From NCBI GenBank assembly GCA_021324165.1, contig JAJPJR010000066.1:1-38039 (forward strand): a stretch of 38,039 bases of DNA, read 5' to 3'. Source of the stretch: Armatimonadota bacterium. GTDB lineage: Bacteria > Armatimonadota > Fimbriimonadia > Fimbriimonadales > ATM1. The position numbers and the translations under genes are program-made. This document shows positions 1-10,598 of the stretch, in pieces; positions within the stretch are counted from its first letter, which is position 1; the number at the start of each line of letters is the position of its first letter. Under the pieces are notes generated by a model. That model had not been told where the DNA came from. It saw only the letters and a program-made list of their open reading frames with translations, and ran no database searches.

Positions 1-1175
1 ATCTTGTCGAGCCCTTCTTCGATCGCCTTTTGCCGGACGGCCTCGCTTCCTGGCACAACCATTGCGCGGACGCCTTCGTGCACTTTTCTACCGCGGACAA
101 TTGCGGCCGCTTCGCGCAGATCTTCGATGCGGCTGTTGGTGCAGCTTCCGATGAACACGTTGTCTATTTTTAAATCCTGAATTGCCGTTCCGGGCGTCAC
201 TCCCATGTACATTTGGGCTCTTCTTTCGGTGTCGTTCGAAGGTTCGGGAATCGTTTCGTCAATCCCTATGGTGAGCGCCGGATTGGTTCCCCAACTTACC
301 TGCGGCACGAGGCTGCTCGCATCCAGCGAAACCGATTTATCGAATCGAGCATCTGTGTCGGTTTTCAACGTTTTCCATTCTTCCGCCAATCGTTCGAGGT
401 CTTTTCCTTTGGGCGCAAACGGCCGATTGTCTTGCGCGATGAATTCGAAGGTTGTGTCATCCGGCGCGATCATTCCGGCTTTCGCTCCCATTTCGATGCT
501 CATGTTGCACAATGTCATTCGTCCGCTCATACCCATGGATTCAATCGCCGGCCCGCGATATTCGGCGACGAAACCCGATCCGCCCGCCGCACCGAGTTTT
601 CGAATGATTGCCAGAATAAGATCTTTAGGCGTAACTCCCGGCTGCAGCAGCCCGTTGGCTTTGATCTCCAACGATTTCGGTTTGGATGCGGCGCGCAAAG
701 TTTGCGTGGCAAGAACGTGTTCGACTTCGGTGGTGCCGATGCCGAATGCCAGCGCACCAAACGCGCCGTGCGTGCTTGTGTGACTGTCGCCGCACACAAT
801 TGTCAATCCTGGCAGTGTGATGCCCAGCTGGGGGCCGATCACATGCACAATTCCCTGCCAGCTTGACAAGTAACCGTAAAGTGGAATGTCGAACTGCTCG
901 GCATTGCGGCTTAATGCCGCGATCTGTTTGCCGCTTAGTGTTGACTCGTCGATCGGCCTGCCGTCGGTTGGAACGTTGTGATCTACGGTCGCAAACGTAA
1001 GATCAGGCCTTCGCACGCGGCGGTTCGTCGCGCGAAGTCCATCGAACGCCTGAGGCGAAGTAACTTCGTGCACCAAGTGCCGATCAACATAAAGCAGCAA
1101 GCCGCCGCCGGGAAGTTCGGTTACGACGTGCGAATCCCACACTTTATCAAAAACTGTTTTTGGTGAATGGCTCAT
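1..1175 (-). CDS. leuC: 3-isopropylmalate dehydratase large subunit, C-terminus cut by window edge
   Basis: Isomerises 2-isopropylmalate to 3-isopropylmalate in leucine biosynthesis, working with the small subunit LeuD in the cytoplasm. About 391 residues are visible of the usual 465-470. It begins [16 protein letters not shown], carries the aconitase-family segment VCGDSHTSTHGAFG, and contains VFIGSCTNSRIEDLR near residue 345, which holds the first of three cysteines that bind the [4Fe-4S] cluster. The paired CxxC cysteines should lie just beyond the left edge. The start ATG (1175-1173) overlaps the TGA of the amidohydrolase gene as ATGA, so translation is probably coupled. LeuD should follow to the left. 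I saw no internal stop in the stretches I translated. The identification is secure. Confidence 0.96.
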   Translation of the reverse strand, partial: MSHSPKTVFDKVWDSHVVTELPGGGLLLYVDRHLVHEVTSPQAFDGLRATNRRVRRPDLTFATVDHNVPTDGRPIDESTLSGKQIAALSRNAEQFDIPLYGYLSSWQGIVHVIGPQLGITLPGLTIVCGDSHTSTHGAFGALAFGIGTTEVEHVLATQTLRAASKPKSLEIKANGLLQPGVTPKDLILAIIRKLGAAGGSGFVAEYRGPAIESMGMSGRMTLCNMSIEMGAKAGMIAPDDTTFEFIAQDNRPFAPKGKDLERLAEEWKTLKTDTDARFDKSVSLDASSLVPQVSWGTNPALTIGIDETIPEPSNDTERRAQMYMGVTPGTAIQDLKIDNVFIGSCTNSRIEDLREAAAIVRGRKVHEGVRAMVVPGSEAVRQKAIEEGLDK

Positions 1176-2614
1176 TGCAGCGGGTTGGTTTCCAAAAGTC
1201 GAAAATGTGCGAACTGTCCGGGCTCCAAACAACCAAAACGCTCTTCCTCGCCCAGCAGTTCCGAAGCGCCGCGTGTATAAAGACTATATGCAGTTTTGAT
1301 GTCCACGTTTTCCGTGGGGTCGAATCCTTCGGGGCAGTTTACGGCTGTTCGAATCCCTTCCATAGGATCGCAGGGCACGATCGGCGCGTCGCTGGAAAAA
1401 GCGATCCTGATTCGTTTTTTCAGCATGGTTGCAACTGGTTTGAGGGTTGCAAATCTTTCTCCAAGGCGTTTTTTATATGCGTGGGCGAAATATTTTAGAA
1501 ACGCGGGTTGAACACACACCTTAATTCCAAGCGTTGAGATTCTGTCCATCTGTTGTTCCGATAGCATCATGGCGTGTTCGATTCGGTGCCGGCTGGGATT
1601 TTGACACCGGCTTAGGCAGTCCAAAACCACGTCAGTCGAGCGATCTCCGATGGAATGAATCGCCACACGATAGCCCGCTTGTTCGGCGATGCGAATCCTT
1701 CTGAACAGTTCATCGGGTTCATAAATCAGGTTTCCCGATTGACCATCGTTATACGTGCCGTGAATTGCGGCAGTTGCGGGGCCGATCGCTCCATCGGCAA
1801 ACAGTTTGATTCCGCTGATTCTCAGCCGGTCATCCTCGCGCAAATGAGATTTTACGCCCTTATCTTCGAAAGCATGTTCCCAATCCAAATAAAGCCGCAT
1901 CCATATTTTGCAGCCTTCATCAGCCGCCGACCGGTAAGCGTCGAGTTCCTCTTGCAGATCGCCGTGCCCTGTCTGCATATCGGCGGCCACCGCGATGCCG
2001 AACCGGTGCATCTCTTCTCCTGCCGCAAGGATCGCATCACGCATTTTCGATTTCGATGCCCGCGGCAGCCGGCGATACGCGAAAGCCATCGCTGATTCAA
2101 GCAGAACTCCGGTCGGCCGTCCGCGTTCATCCCGCACAACGGTTCCGCCCGGAGGATCTTGCTGCGTTGCAATTTCGGCATAACGCAACACAACCGAATT
2201 CACCACGCACGCATGCCCGCTTGCATGACGAAGAATCACCGGCCTTTCGGGGGCGGCGCGATCCAGATCGGCTGCTGTAACGTCCTGCCCATCATCAAAC
2301 TTGTTCGCATCGTATTGCGATGCAAGCAGCCATTCACCATCGGGCAAACGCAGATTCTCATTTCGCACCACATCGAGCAGTTGGTGCTTGCTTTTGCAAT
2401 CACGCAAACTCACTGTTTTCAAATCGAATCCCAACGGCAGAATGTGCGCATGGGGCTCGACGAAACTCGGCATCAAGTATCTTCCTTCGGCATCCACCGT
2501 CTCATCGGCTTGTGCTGGTTCGGTTCCTTTTTGCCGCACGATTCCGTTTTCGATCAGAAGGTTGACAGGCGAGCCGTCTTCCCACCATTTTGCGTTGGCA
2601 ATGAGCGTGGTCAT
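1172..2614 (-). CDS. YtcJ-like amidohydrolase (Amidohydro_3 family)
   Basis: A 480-residue metal-dependent hydrolase of the amidohydrolase superfamily. What is visible: the early strand motif PHAH (about residue 55) for the first metal ligands, KLFADGAIG in the position of the family's KxFADG segment, [10 protein letters not shown] and HRIEHAMM supplying further histidines, and FSSDAPI supplying the catalytic aspartate. Members of this family (COG1574) hydrolyse amide or related C-N bonds, but substrates are mostly unknown, and none can be named here. The start ATG overlaps the uvrB stop (ATGA), and its own TGA overlaps the leuC start, so the gene is locked between a DNA repair gene and a leucine gene in one transcript. 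The family call is firm; the substrate is open. Confidence 0.9.
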   Translation of the reverse strand: MTTLIANAKWWEDGSPVNLLIENGIVRQKGTEPAQADETVDAEGRYLMPSFVEPHAHILPLGFDLKTVSLRDCKSKHQLLDVVRNENLRLPDGEWLLASQYDANKFDDGQDVTAADLDRAAPERPVILRHASGHACVVNSVVLRYAEIATQQDPPGGTVVRDERGRPTGVLLESAMAFAYRRLPRASKSKMRDAILAAGEEMHRFGIAVAADMQTGHGDLQEELDAYRSAADEGCKIWMRLYLDWEHAFEDKGVKSHLREDDRLRISGIKLFADGAIGPATAAIHGTYNDGQSGNLIYEPDELFRRIRIAEQAGYRVAIHSIGDRSTDVVLDCLSRCQNPSRHRIEHAMMLSEQQMDRISTLGIKVCVQPAFLKYFAHAYKKRLGERFATLKPVATMLKKRIRIAFSSDAPIVPCDPMEGIRTAVNCPEGFDPTENVDIKTAYSLYTRGASELLGEEERFGCLEPGQFAHFRLLETNPLQ

Positions 2615-4680
2615 CGTCGCGCTTTTGCGTCCTTTCCTCTTTTCGGCGCTTTGAAAAGCGCTTTGGCGGGGTCGGCGAAGCCGGCAAGTTTTCGCAACTG
2701 AAAGATCTCATCGCGAATTTTTGCGGCGTCTTCGAACCGCATCTCTTTGGCCGCGGCAAACATCTCTTTCTCCATTCGCGATATCTCCTTCGGGACATCT
2801 TCGATGAGCAGCGCTCCTTCCTTTGTGTACCGCGCTTCGGCATCGTATCCGGCGGTTTCTTCGTTAATCACGTTGTAACTTCGCACCGTTTCGCGCACCG
2901 CTTTCGTTACGGTGGCGGGAGCGGTGTTGTGTTCGCGGTTGTACGTTTCTTGAATCGCCCGTCTACGCTCTGTTTCATCAATCGCTCTTTGCATCGAACC
3001 CGTGATGGTGTCGGCATACATGATCACCGTTCCGCCTACATTTCGCGCCGCGCGGCCGATCGTTTGAATGAGCGAAGTTTCCGAGCGCAGGAAACCTTCC
3101 TTGTCGGCATCCAAAATCGCTACGAGTGTTACTTCCGGAAGGTCGAGTCCTTCGCGAAGGAGGTTAACGCCGACAATCACATCATAAACCCCCAGGCGCA
3201 AATCGCGCAGAATCTCGGGCCGCTCCAACGAGTGCACATCGCTGTGAATGTATTGAACGCGAACTCCAAGGTCGTGCAAATACCCCGTCAAATCCTCCGC
3301 CATTCTTTTGGTGAGCGTTGTCACGAGCGCGCGCTCTTTTTTGTCTACGCGGGTTTTGATTTCGTGCAGCAGGTCGTCAATTTGACCTTTTGTCGGGCGG
3401 ATTTGAATCACCGGATCGAGAAGATAGGTCGGACGGATGATCTGTTCAACGATCTGCCCGCTGACTTCTCTTTCGAACGGGCCGGGCGTTGCGCTCACGA
3501 AAATCACCTGGCCCACACGTTCGCGAAACTCTTCGAATTTCAGCGGACGGTTGTCCAGTGCGGCCGGAAGCCGAAACCCGTATTCCACCAAAACGGTTTT
3601 TCGCTGCACGTCGCCGTTATACATAGCATGAAGCTGAGGCACCGTTTGATGACTTTCATCTATGAACACGATCGTATCAGGCGACAAAAAATCGAGCAGC
3701 GTGTATGGAGCAGTGCCCGGCTCGCGGCCCTCGAAATACCTCGCATAGTTTTCGATTCCGTTGCAATACCCCATCTCCCGCATCATTTCGAGGTCATAAC
3801 TCGTGCGCTGCTTCAGCCGTTGTTCTTCAAGCAGTTTTCCCTGCGCGCGAAACGTCGCACATTGAGCCTCTAAATCCTGTTGAATCTGCTCGGTTACCTC
3901 GGCCATCTTGTCCCACGGCGTCACATAGTGCGTGGCCGGAAAAATGCTCACTCTTTCGGGCTCATCCAACACTTCCTGCGTCAACGGGTCAATCAATCGA
4001 ATTCTTTCAATCTCTTCGCCAAAAAACTCCACACGTGTGGTGATCTCTTCATCTTTTGGTTGAATTTCCAGCGTGTCGCCGCGCATACGAAACGTGCCTC
4101 TTTGCAGCACCAGTTCGTTGCGCGTGAACTGCATTTGCACAAGGGATCGAAGAAGTTCCTGTCGCGATACCGTTTCTCCGCGCTCAAGAGTCAACACGCG
4201 TTCACGATATGCCTGCGGATCGCCCAATCCATAAATCGCCGAAACCGACGCAACCACAACCACGTCTCTGCGTTCCAAAACGGCCTGCGTCGCAGCGTGC
4301 CGCAAACGATCAATCTCCTCGTTGACGCTTGCATCCTTCTCGATGTACAAATCCGACGACGGAACGTACGCTTCCGGCTGATAATAATCGTAATAACTAA
4401 TGAAATACTCAACGGCGTTTTCGGGAAAGAATGCGCGGAACTCTTGACACAACTGCGCCGCCAACGTTTTGTTGTGCGCAATCACCAGCGCCGGCCGCTT
4501 CGCCTTGGCGATGACGCTCGCCATGGTGTACGTCTTGCCGGTACCGGTCGCTCCCAACAACGTTTGAAACCTTTCACCGGAATCCAGCCCGCGCAAAAGC
4601 CCCTCGATCGCCGACTGCTGATCGCCGCGAGGAACAAAGTCTGGACTCAGCCGAAAATCTGCGTTGGATTTCAGAAGCAC
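2611..4680 (-). CDS. uvrB: Excinuclease ABC subunit B
   Basis: The damage-verification helicase of nucleotide excision repair. It receives damaged DNA from UvrA and recruits UvrC. The 689 residues match the family's usual length. Walker A GATGTGKT is at residues 43-50, followed by the tyrosine-rich beta-hairpin region ([12 protein letters not shown]) that is inserted between strands at lesions. Helicase motifs FIDESHQT and QTIGRAARN are present, and the C-terminal UVR domain (about 650-680, [19 protein letters not shown]) contacts UvrC. It starts with GTG. There is no Shine-Dalgarno, but a TATAAT box sits nine bases upstream, so the gene may be read from a nearly leaderless transcript as well as from the upstream usp transcript. 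Confidence 0.97.
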   Translation of the reverse strand: MLLKSNADFRLSPDFVPRGDQQSAIEGLLRGLDSGERFQTLLGATGTGKTYTMASVIAKAKRPALVIAHNKTLAAQLCQEFRAFFPENAVEYFISYYDYYQPEAYVPSSDLYIEKDASVNEEIDRLRHAATQAVLERRDVVVVASVSAIYGLGDPQAYRERVLTLERGETVSRQELLRSLVQMQFTRNELVLQRGTFRMRGDTLEIQPKDEEITTRVEFFGEEIERIRLIDPLTQEVLDEPERVSIFPATHYVTPWDKMAEVTEQIQQDLEAQCATFRAQGKLLEEQRLKQRTSYDLEMMREMGYCNGIENYARYFEGREPGTAPYTLLDFLSPDTIVFIDESHQTVPQLHAMYNGDVQRKTVLVEYGFRLPAALDNRPLKFEEFRERVGQVIFVSATPGPFEREVSGQIVEQIIRPTYLLDPVIQIRPTKGQIDDLLHEIKTRVDKKERALVTTLTKRMAEDLTGYLHDLGVRVQYIHSDVHSLERPEILRDLRLGVYDVIVGVNLLREGLDLPEVTLVAILDADKEGFLRSETSLIQTIGRAARNVGGTVIMYADTITGSMQRAIDETERRRAIQETYNREHNTAPATVTKAVRETVRSYNVINEETAGYDAEARYTKEGALLIEDVPKEISRMEKEMFAAAKEMRFEDAAKIRDEIFQLRKLAGFADPAKALFKAPKRGKDAKARR

Positions 4681-4689
4681 GCGATGCCA

Positions 4690-4695
4690 ATTATA
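4690..4695 (-). promoter_or_regulatory. Candidate -10 box for uvrB
   Basis: On the minus strand a perfect TATAAT lies in the 15-base gap between usp and uvrB, nine bases before the uvrB GTG. No convincing -35 is visible at 16-18 bases, so this is a tentative promoter that would give a leader of only a few bases. Confidence 0.4.
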
Positions 4696-5595
4696 CTACT
4701 TTGGCCGCAAAACCAGTACAGAATATCGCTCATTGGCCACCTGATGATGCGCCGTGCTGCCCAGCACCAAACGGTCTCGCGCGCCGTGGCCCTGCGCCGC
4801 TATGATCAAAAGTTCCGATTCGGTGGCTTCCATCACTTTGGCAATCTGCTCGATCGGCGAGCCTTGCACTTCCATCGTTGAAAACTCGCACTGCAGCGGC
4901 GCCAACTTTTCGCACAACTGCTTGTTTTCATGATGAATTGCACGTTCGAGTTTCTCTTTTTCCAGAGCAAACGTTTCGGGGGCTGCCAAAACAGTTCCCA
5001 AAGGCAGCCTCATTTCAAGATCGTAGCAGCTCAAAATGGTGAGTTTGGAAAAACCTAATGGCCCAAAACGCAGAAGTTCGTCTGCACCTTTGCGCGCATA
5101 CGCTGAATGATCCGTTGCAAAAACCGCTTTGATCGGGCCGTGTGTCTTCGGTTCCCCCCTGCCGATCAACACCGAAAGGTCGGAGTGCACGGAAAGCTCG
5201 CGCGTAACGCTTCCGAAAAACATCGCCGCTACAGCGCCTTTGTTTCCCCCTCCAACGGCGATCAAATCGGCATTCACCTGGTGCGCAAGCTGCTGAATTT
5301 CATCCGAGGCTCTTCCGTTTGCGACGTGCGCGGTGCAGCGGATCCGTTTTTCGTGGAACTCCTGCACAATCTCTTCGCCCAGAGTTTCGCAATGCTGCCG
5401 CACCGCCTCTTCGATTCTTCCAAAATCCACACCCACGGTCATTCCGAGCCCAGGCGCAACCGGCGGAGTGTAAGGATAAAACGGCTCGATAACGCCAAGG
5501 GTATGAACTTCCACATTAGGAAAACCCAGGCGCGCAATCAAGCGAATCACCGGTTCCGCCGATTCTTTCTGATTCGCTCCCAAAACGATTCGCAT
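4696..5595 (-). CDS. Tandem-domain universal stress protein
   Basis: A 299-residue protein with two UspA-type alpha/beta domains. The first domain ends with GGGNKGAVAAMFFGSV and the second with GHGARDRLVLGSTAHH, both resembling the ATP-binding G-2x-G-9x-G(S/T) loop; the first has a shortened spacing. Each is followed by a typical final strand (DLSVLIGRG and YSVLVLRPK). Start: I chose the ATG beginning MRIVLGANQK because the Usp fold starts there; an in-frame start nine codons upstream would add residues with no homologous look. No Shine-Dalgarno is visible. The gene is divergent from gpmA (52-bp gap) and 15 bp upstream of uvrB, so it is probably the first gene of the uvrB run. Stress function is inferred from the family only. 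Confidence 0.88.
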   Translation of the reverse strand: MRIVLGANQKESAEPVIRLIARLGFPNVEVHTLGVIEPFYPYTPPVAPGLGMTVGVDFGRIEEAVRQHCETLGEEIVQEFHEKRIRCTAHVANGRASDEIQQLAHQVNADLIAVGGGNKGAVAAMFFGSVTRELSVHSDLSVLIGRGEPKTHGPIKAVFATDHSAYARKGADELLRFGPLGFSKLTILSCYDLEMRLPLGTVLAAPETFALEKEKLERAIHHENKQLCEKLAPLQCEFSTMEVQGSPIEQIAKVMEATESELLIIAAQGHGARDRLVLGSTAHHQVANERYSVLVLRPK

Positions 5596-5647
5596 GATCT
5601 GTGTGCAAAGATACCCCCACACCTTAGCCGGTAAACTGCCGTCAGGT

Positions 5648-6253
5648 ATGCCGATATTGGTACTTGTTCGTCATGGAGAGTCGCTTTGGAACGCCCAAGA
5701 CCGCTTTACGGGATGGATTGACGTCCCCTTGACCGAAAAAGGAAAGGATGAGGCCCGCGCGGCCGGTGAAAAATTGAGAAGTTTTTCATTCGATGTGGCC
5801 TATACCAGCGCCCTTTCCCGCGCGCAAGAAAGCCTCGCAATCATGCTGCAAACGATGAACGTCGAAATCCCCATCATCCGCGATCAGGCTTTGAATGAAA
5901 GAATGTACGGCGAGCTGCAAGGCATGAACAAACAGAGCATGCGCGATAAATACGGAGACGCCATCGTTCACTTGTGGAGAAGAAGTTTTGACATTCCTCC
6001 GCCCGGCGGAGAAGCCCTGAAAGACACCGCTGCCCGCACTCTGCCGTTTTTCGAAAGGGCGATTATGGGAGATATCCGCGACGGGCGGAACGTTTTGGTG
6101 GTCGCACACGGAAACAGCAACCGCGCAATCATCATGCGTCTCGATAACCTTTCAAAAGAACAGATTTTGGAACTGAATCTTGAAACGGGCTTGCCTTATG
6201 TTTATGAGTTCGATTCGCAATGCCGCCTCACGACACGGCAAGTTCTGAAGTAG
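5648..6253 (+). CDS. gpmA: 2,3-bisphosphoglycerate-dependent phosphoglycerate mutase
   Basis: Interconverts 3- and 2-phosphoglycerate in glycolysis and gluconeogenesis. The 201 residues are the short bacterial form. The phosphohistidine motif LVRHGES is at residues 6-12, followed by the dPGM signature FTGWIDVPLTEKG, then LNERMYGELQGMNK, the PPGGEAL loop, and the second histidine in VVAHGNSNR. The FTGW and ERxYGxLQG signatures point to dPGM proper rather than a generic histidine phosphatase. The start MPILVLVRHGE places the strand at the expected position. A TAAACT box ends ten bases before the ATG, giving a very short leader without a Shine-Dalgarno. tRNA-Sec follows after 18 bp and is probably co-transcribed. 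Confidence 0.94.
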   Translation: MPILVLVRHGESLWNAQDRFTGWIDVPLTEKGKDEARAAGEKLRSFSFDVAYTSALSRAQESLAIMLQTMNVEIPIIRDQALNERMYGELQGMNKQSMRDKYGDAIVHLWRRSFDIPPPGGEALKDTAARTLPFFERAIMGDIRDGRNVLVVAHGNSNRAIIMRLDNLSKEQILELNLETGLPYVYEFDSQCRLTTRQVLK

Positions 6254-6271
6254 ACTCGCCGCCTGCCAAAC

Positions 6272-6365
6272 GGGAGCGGATGAGCGCTGGTGTGCTTTCC
6301 GGTCTTCAAAACCGGTGCGACGCTGCAAGGCGTTGGGTGGGTTCGATTCCTACACGCTCCCGCCA
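6272..6365 (+). tRNA. selC: tRNA-Sec (anticodon TCA), CCA encoded
   Basis: A 94-nt tRNA for selenocysteine. The 7-bp acceptor stem is 6272-6278 with 6355-6361; the eighth position found in other bacterial tRNA-Sec is a G-A mismatch here. The D stem is six base pairs with a four-base loop (6282-6287 with 6292-6297), a hallmark of tRNA-Sec. The anticodon stem is 6299-6303 with 6311-6315, with loop CTTCAAA and anticodon TCA at 6306-6308. A long variable arm follows (ACGC...GCGT), then a T arm with loop TTCGATT, a discriminator G and encoded CCA. It reads UGA with SelB. No selA, selB, selD or selenoprotein gene is visible in the window. Confidence 0.95.
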
Positions 6366-6370
6366 CGCTC

Positions 6371-7801
6371 TTATGATGACGGCGGAGGCACGCCGCCTCC
6401 GCTTTTGGCCGGAAACTTGGTTTTCACAATCAAAACAAGCCGCGGCGGCTGGCCGCCTTCTTTTGAAACATAAGTTTGACTTCCCGAAGGCGCCGCCAGC
6501 GCGAACGTAACGATTTTATCGCTGTCGGCATTAACCGCTGCGGCGGTTTCCGCGCAGATCGTACTCTCGCGCGATGCCATCGGGATTTGCGTGATCGTCC
6601 CACCGTCAATCGGCGGCGCGTTGTTCCATGTGATCGTGTTTTCCTGCCAGTTGCTGTTGTTCACCAAACCCAAAATCCCACCGCCGCCGTTTCCAACGCG
6701 CAGCGAAAGTTTCGCGCTCACAATCTGTCCAACGATCCCCCGCAAATCAAACTTCAGATACGTTCTTGCCGAATACGATCCTTCCGCCGTGATCAACGAA
6801 TCGGCGCTTCCAAAATTCGCATTGGGCTGATCGGATCGAACCGATGCATCGGCGGCGGCATTCACCGCTGTCAATCTGAATCCCGGCTGAGGCTTGAACC
6901 AAACTTGACAGGTTGAATCGGTTGAAAAAAACTGCGTCAACAGATCGGCAACATGGTTTTCTCCCAGCGTCGAAGGATGGGTTCCATCCGATTCGAATTC
7001 GTTGGCCATCCAGATCAGCCCGTCGCTTCGGGGCGTCAAACCGTCCGCCCACATATACGGCCCCCACAACAGAAGCGGAGCGTTGGGGGGATTTGCAAAC
7101 GACAATCGGCTGTCGCCCGATATCTGCGCTTCTACCAGCCACTTTACCGAGAAACCCGATTCATAGGCCTGAGGTTCGGGATTCAACTGCGTGTTGGCAT
7201 ATCCGCCATATATCCTGCTCGAAACATAACACAACGTCAAATTCGGAAACTTTTGTCGCAGATTGCGCACCACTTGAATCAAATCGTCGCGAAGAACTTG
7301 TGCATGTCCAGGAAAATCGTTCGGCGGATTGGCGTTTGCTTCTTTCAGCCACGCAATCTGAATCTGGTTTGCGTTCAAGCCCATCGCCGCGATGCGCTGC
7401 GCCACGATTGTCCAATAGTTTGCGCTCGGATCGGCGATGATGTGGGCGGTCTGACCACCAACCGCGCAGTTCAGAATCTCAACGCGAGCGTTGCGATATC
7501 CGTTGAGATCTTCGTTGCGTTCGAACGGCGCCGATTCCTGCGTGGTGTTCGACATGCCGATGGTAATCATCCCAATTTTGCCGGTCTGCGCGTTGGGCAT
7601 TCCGGCTGCGTCACGGGGCACGATTCCTGCCGCAAGTGCCAGCGCGGCGGACATGTGCGAGGCAGGCACAACGTTCGATCCGCCCGGATATAAGCCTCCT
7701 TGAAAACCTTTATAAAAGCCGGCGCCAAGGTCGTTCAGCGGAACGTTTCCTGTATCGGGCCGCAGCAAAATCGCAACGAAAGGCAATAAAGCGTGCACCA
7801 T
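6371..7801 (-). CDS. Secreted SGNH-hydrolase-like protein with C-terminal DNRLRE domain
   Basis: About 476 residues. A hydrophobic N-terminus (MVHALLPFVAILL) suggests export. An SGNH/GDSL-like region follows: ITIGMSNTTQ holds the candidate nucleophile serine, NCAVGGQTAH the second block, and SDGTHPS the Asp/His block. Roughly residues 310-465 match a DNRLRE (CBM96-like) beta-sandwich: ADASVRSDQPNANFGSAD, then TYLKFDLRG and TITWNNAPP. The family would be an extracellular esterase or deacetylase acting on a polysaccharide; this is inferred. Start: ATG 7801 is five bases from a strong GGAGG on the minus strand; the GTG one codon earlier would sit too close. The gene ends 5 bp from tRNA-Sec, in convergent orientation. 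Confidence 0.8.
   Translation of the reverse strand: MVHALLPFVAILLRPDTGNVPLNDLGAGFYKGFQGGLYPGGSNVVPASHMSAALALAAGIVPRDAAGMPNAQTGKIGMITIGMSNTTQESAPFERNEDLNGYRNARVEILNCAVGGQTAHIIADPSANYWTIVAQRIAAMGLNANQIQIAWLKEANANPPNDFPGHAQVLRDDLIQVVRNLRQKFPNLTLCYVSSRIYGGYANTQLNPEPQAYESGFSVKWLVEAQISGDSRLSFANPPNAPLLLWGPYMWADGLTPRSDGLIWMANEFESDGTHPSTLGENHVADLLTQFFSTDSTCQVWFKPQPGFRLTAVNAAADASVRSDQPNANFGSADSLITAEGSYSARTYLKFDLRGIVGQIVSAKLSLRVGNGGGGILGLVNNSNWQENTITWNNAPPIDGGTITQIPMASRESTICAETAAAVNADSDKIVTFALAAPSGSQTYVSKEGGQPPRLVLIVKTKFPAKSGGGVPPPSS
6382..6406 (+). terminator. Rho-independent terminator after gpmA/tRNA-Sec
   Basis: Perfect 8-bp stem GCGGAGGC/GCCTCCGC (6382-6389 with 6395-6402), a five-base loop, and a TTTT run. 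It lies 16 bases after tRNA-Sec, inside the last codons of the opposing SGNH gene, where it encodes the low-complexity GGGVPPP tail. Confidence 0.85.
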
Positions 7802-7858
7802 CACTCTCCTCCTCGTCTATCAGTTAAACGGCTCGGCGCTCGATTTGTTCAACCACGC

Positions 7859-9508
<1,650 letters not shown>

Positions 9509-9529
9509 TTACTCCATAGCCCAAGCGGA

Positions 9530-9560
9530 ATTATACAACGAGTCCACCCATCCAAGTCAA
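9530..9560 (-). promoter_or_regulatory. Promoter of pyrG
   Basis: On the minus strand: TTGACT (9560-9555), a 19-base spacer, then TATAAT (9535-9530). Transcription would start near 9523, about 15 bases before the GTG start. Both hexamers are close to consensus; the spacer is slightly long. Confidence 0.65.
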
Positions 9561-9712
9561 AAAAACCGGTTTTGTCCAAACTCCCGGCATTCCCACCATC
9601 AGCACACGCTCCAGGTCTTTCAAAAGTCACGCACCATTGACAGCTAAAGAACCTCAAATGTCCGCCCCGCAAGCGGAACAACTCCCCTGTAACACGGCAA
9701 GAGGAGTAGAGA

Positions 9713-9805
9713 ATGATCTATACGATCGTAGCAATTGGAGTGGCGGGAGCGGCGCTTTATGGGGCTTATAGTCTGCTCAAGGACTCTCTCGCAGACCTTT
9801 GGTAA
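9713..9805 (+). CDS. 30-residue putative membrane microprotein
   Basis: ATG to TAA gives MIYTIVAIGVAGAALYGAY followed by SLLKDSLADLW: one hydrophobic, small-residue-rich helix (residues 2-22) and a short charged C-terminal tail. It has one of the strongest ribosome sites in the window, AAGAGGAG (9699-9706), six bases before the ATG. An independent terminator follows 21 bases after the stop, so it is a self-contained gene between pyrG and uppS rather than part of either. I do not recognise a family. The glycine/alanine-rich helix resembles small regulatory membrane peptides or type I toxins, but nothing proves either. Confidence 0.65.
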   Translation: MIYTIVAIGVAGAALYGAYSLLKDSLADLW

Positions 9806-9826
9806 TACGTCCGTCACCTCCAAGCC

Positions 9827-9859
9827 AAGGCGGAGTTCCGATCCCGGACTCCGCCTTTT
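9827..9859 (+). terminator. Rho-independent terminator of the microprotein gene
   Basis: 10-bp stem AAGGCGGAGT (9827-9836) with ACTCCGCCTT (9848-9857), an 11-base loop, and T run through 9859. It separates the 30-residue ORF from uppS 40 bases further on. Confidence 0.85.
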
Positions 9860-9899
9860 AGTTTCTTTGGCCGCGGCTTGCCGGTAACCTCTGCAGGCT

Positions 9900-10598
9900 G
9901 TGTCCGAAAACGAATCGCTTCCCAAGCACATCGGCATCATTATGGATGGCAACGGCCGCTGGGCAGAACAGCGATCCCTGCCGCGCATCATGGGCCACCG
10001 CGAAGGATACAAAACTTTGCGGAATATCCTGCTCTTCGCAAGCGATGTCGGAATCAAATTCCTTTCGGTTTACGCGTTCAGCACCGAAAACTGGAAGCGC
10101 CCGAAAGACGAAGTAGACGGCTTGATGTCGCTCATAACTCAAGCCGCCATTGATGAACTGCGCGTGATGCACCAAAACAACGTTCGCGTACGAACCGCCG
10201 GAAGAATTCACGAACTGCCCGAATCGCTTCAGATTGCGCTCGAACGAGGCGTTGAAACAACCAAAAACAACAGCGGGATCGGGTTCACACTCTGCATAAA
10301 CTATGGCGGCAGAGCCGAAATCGTTGATGCCGTAAAGAGCATCTTGCACGACGGCGTGCAGCCCGATGAAAACGCCATATCGCAGCGGCTTTATAACCCC
10401 GACCTGCCCGAACCCGATCTTCTGATTCGAACCGCAGGAGAAATGCGTTTGAGCAACTTTCTGTTGTGGCAGGGAGCCTATGCCGAGCTTGTCGTCAGCC
10501 AAAAATTATGGCCGGACTTTACAAAGGAAGATCTGCTCGATGCGATTCAACAGTATCGGCTTCGCATTCGGAAGTTAGGTGCGCTCGCAAACGGATGA
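9900..10598 (+). CDS. uppS: Isoprenyl transferase (undecaprenyl diphosphate synthase)
   Basis: Condenses isopentenyl diphosphate units with cis geometry to make the C55 lipid carrier for cell-wall precursors. The 232 residues fit the family. The catalytic aspartate is in HIGIIMDGNGRWAEQ; VYAFSTENWKRP and DLLIRTAGEMRLSNFLLWQ are the other signature blocks; AELVVSQKLWPDF closes the domain. The usual second glycine in RTGGE is alanine here, a mild change. The start is GTG with a TAACCT box nine bases upstream and only a weak AGG, consistent with a nearly leaderless start. The stop overlaps the dxr start (ATGA), so the two isoprenoid genes are coupled. Confidence 0.95.
   Translation: MSENESLPKHIGIIMDGNGRWAEQRSLPRIMGHREGYKTLRNILLFASDVGIKFLSVYAFSTENWKRPKDEVDGLMSLITQAAIDELRVMHQNNVRVRTAGRIHELPESLQIALERGVETTKNNSGIGFTLCINYGGRAEIVDAVKSILHDGVQPDENAISQRLYNPDLPEPDLLIRTAGEMRLSNFLLWQGAYAELVVSQKLWPDFTKEDLLDAIQQYRLRIRKLGALANG

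Noticed and set aside
4681-4720. A uvrB copy of the palindrome seen before the Y-family polymerase
   Set aside because: Only the TATAAT centre is shared; the arms are not palindromic, so there is no evidence for shared repression.
9637-9660. TTGACA as the -35 of the microprotein gene
   Set aside because: No acceptable -10 lies 16-19 bases downstream.
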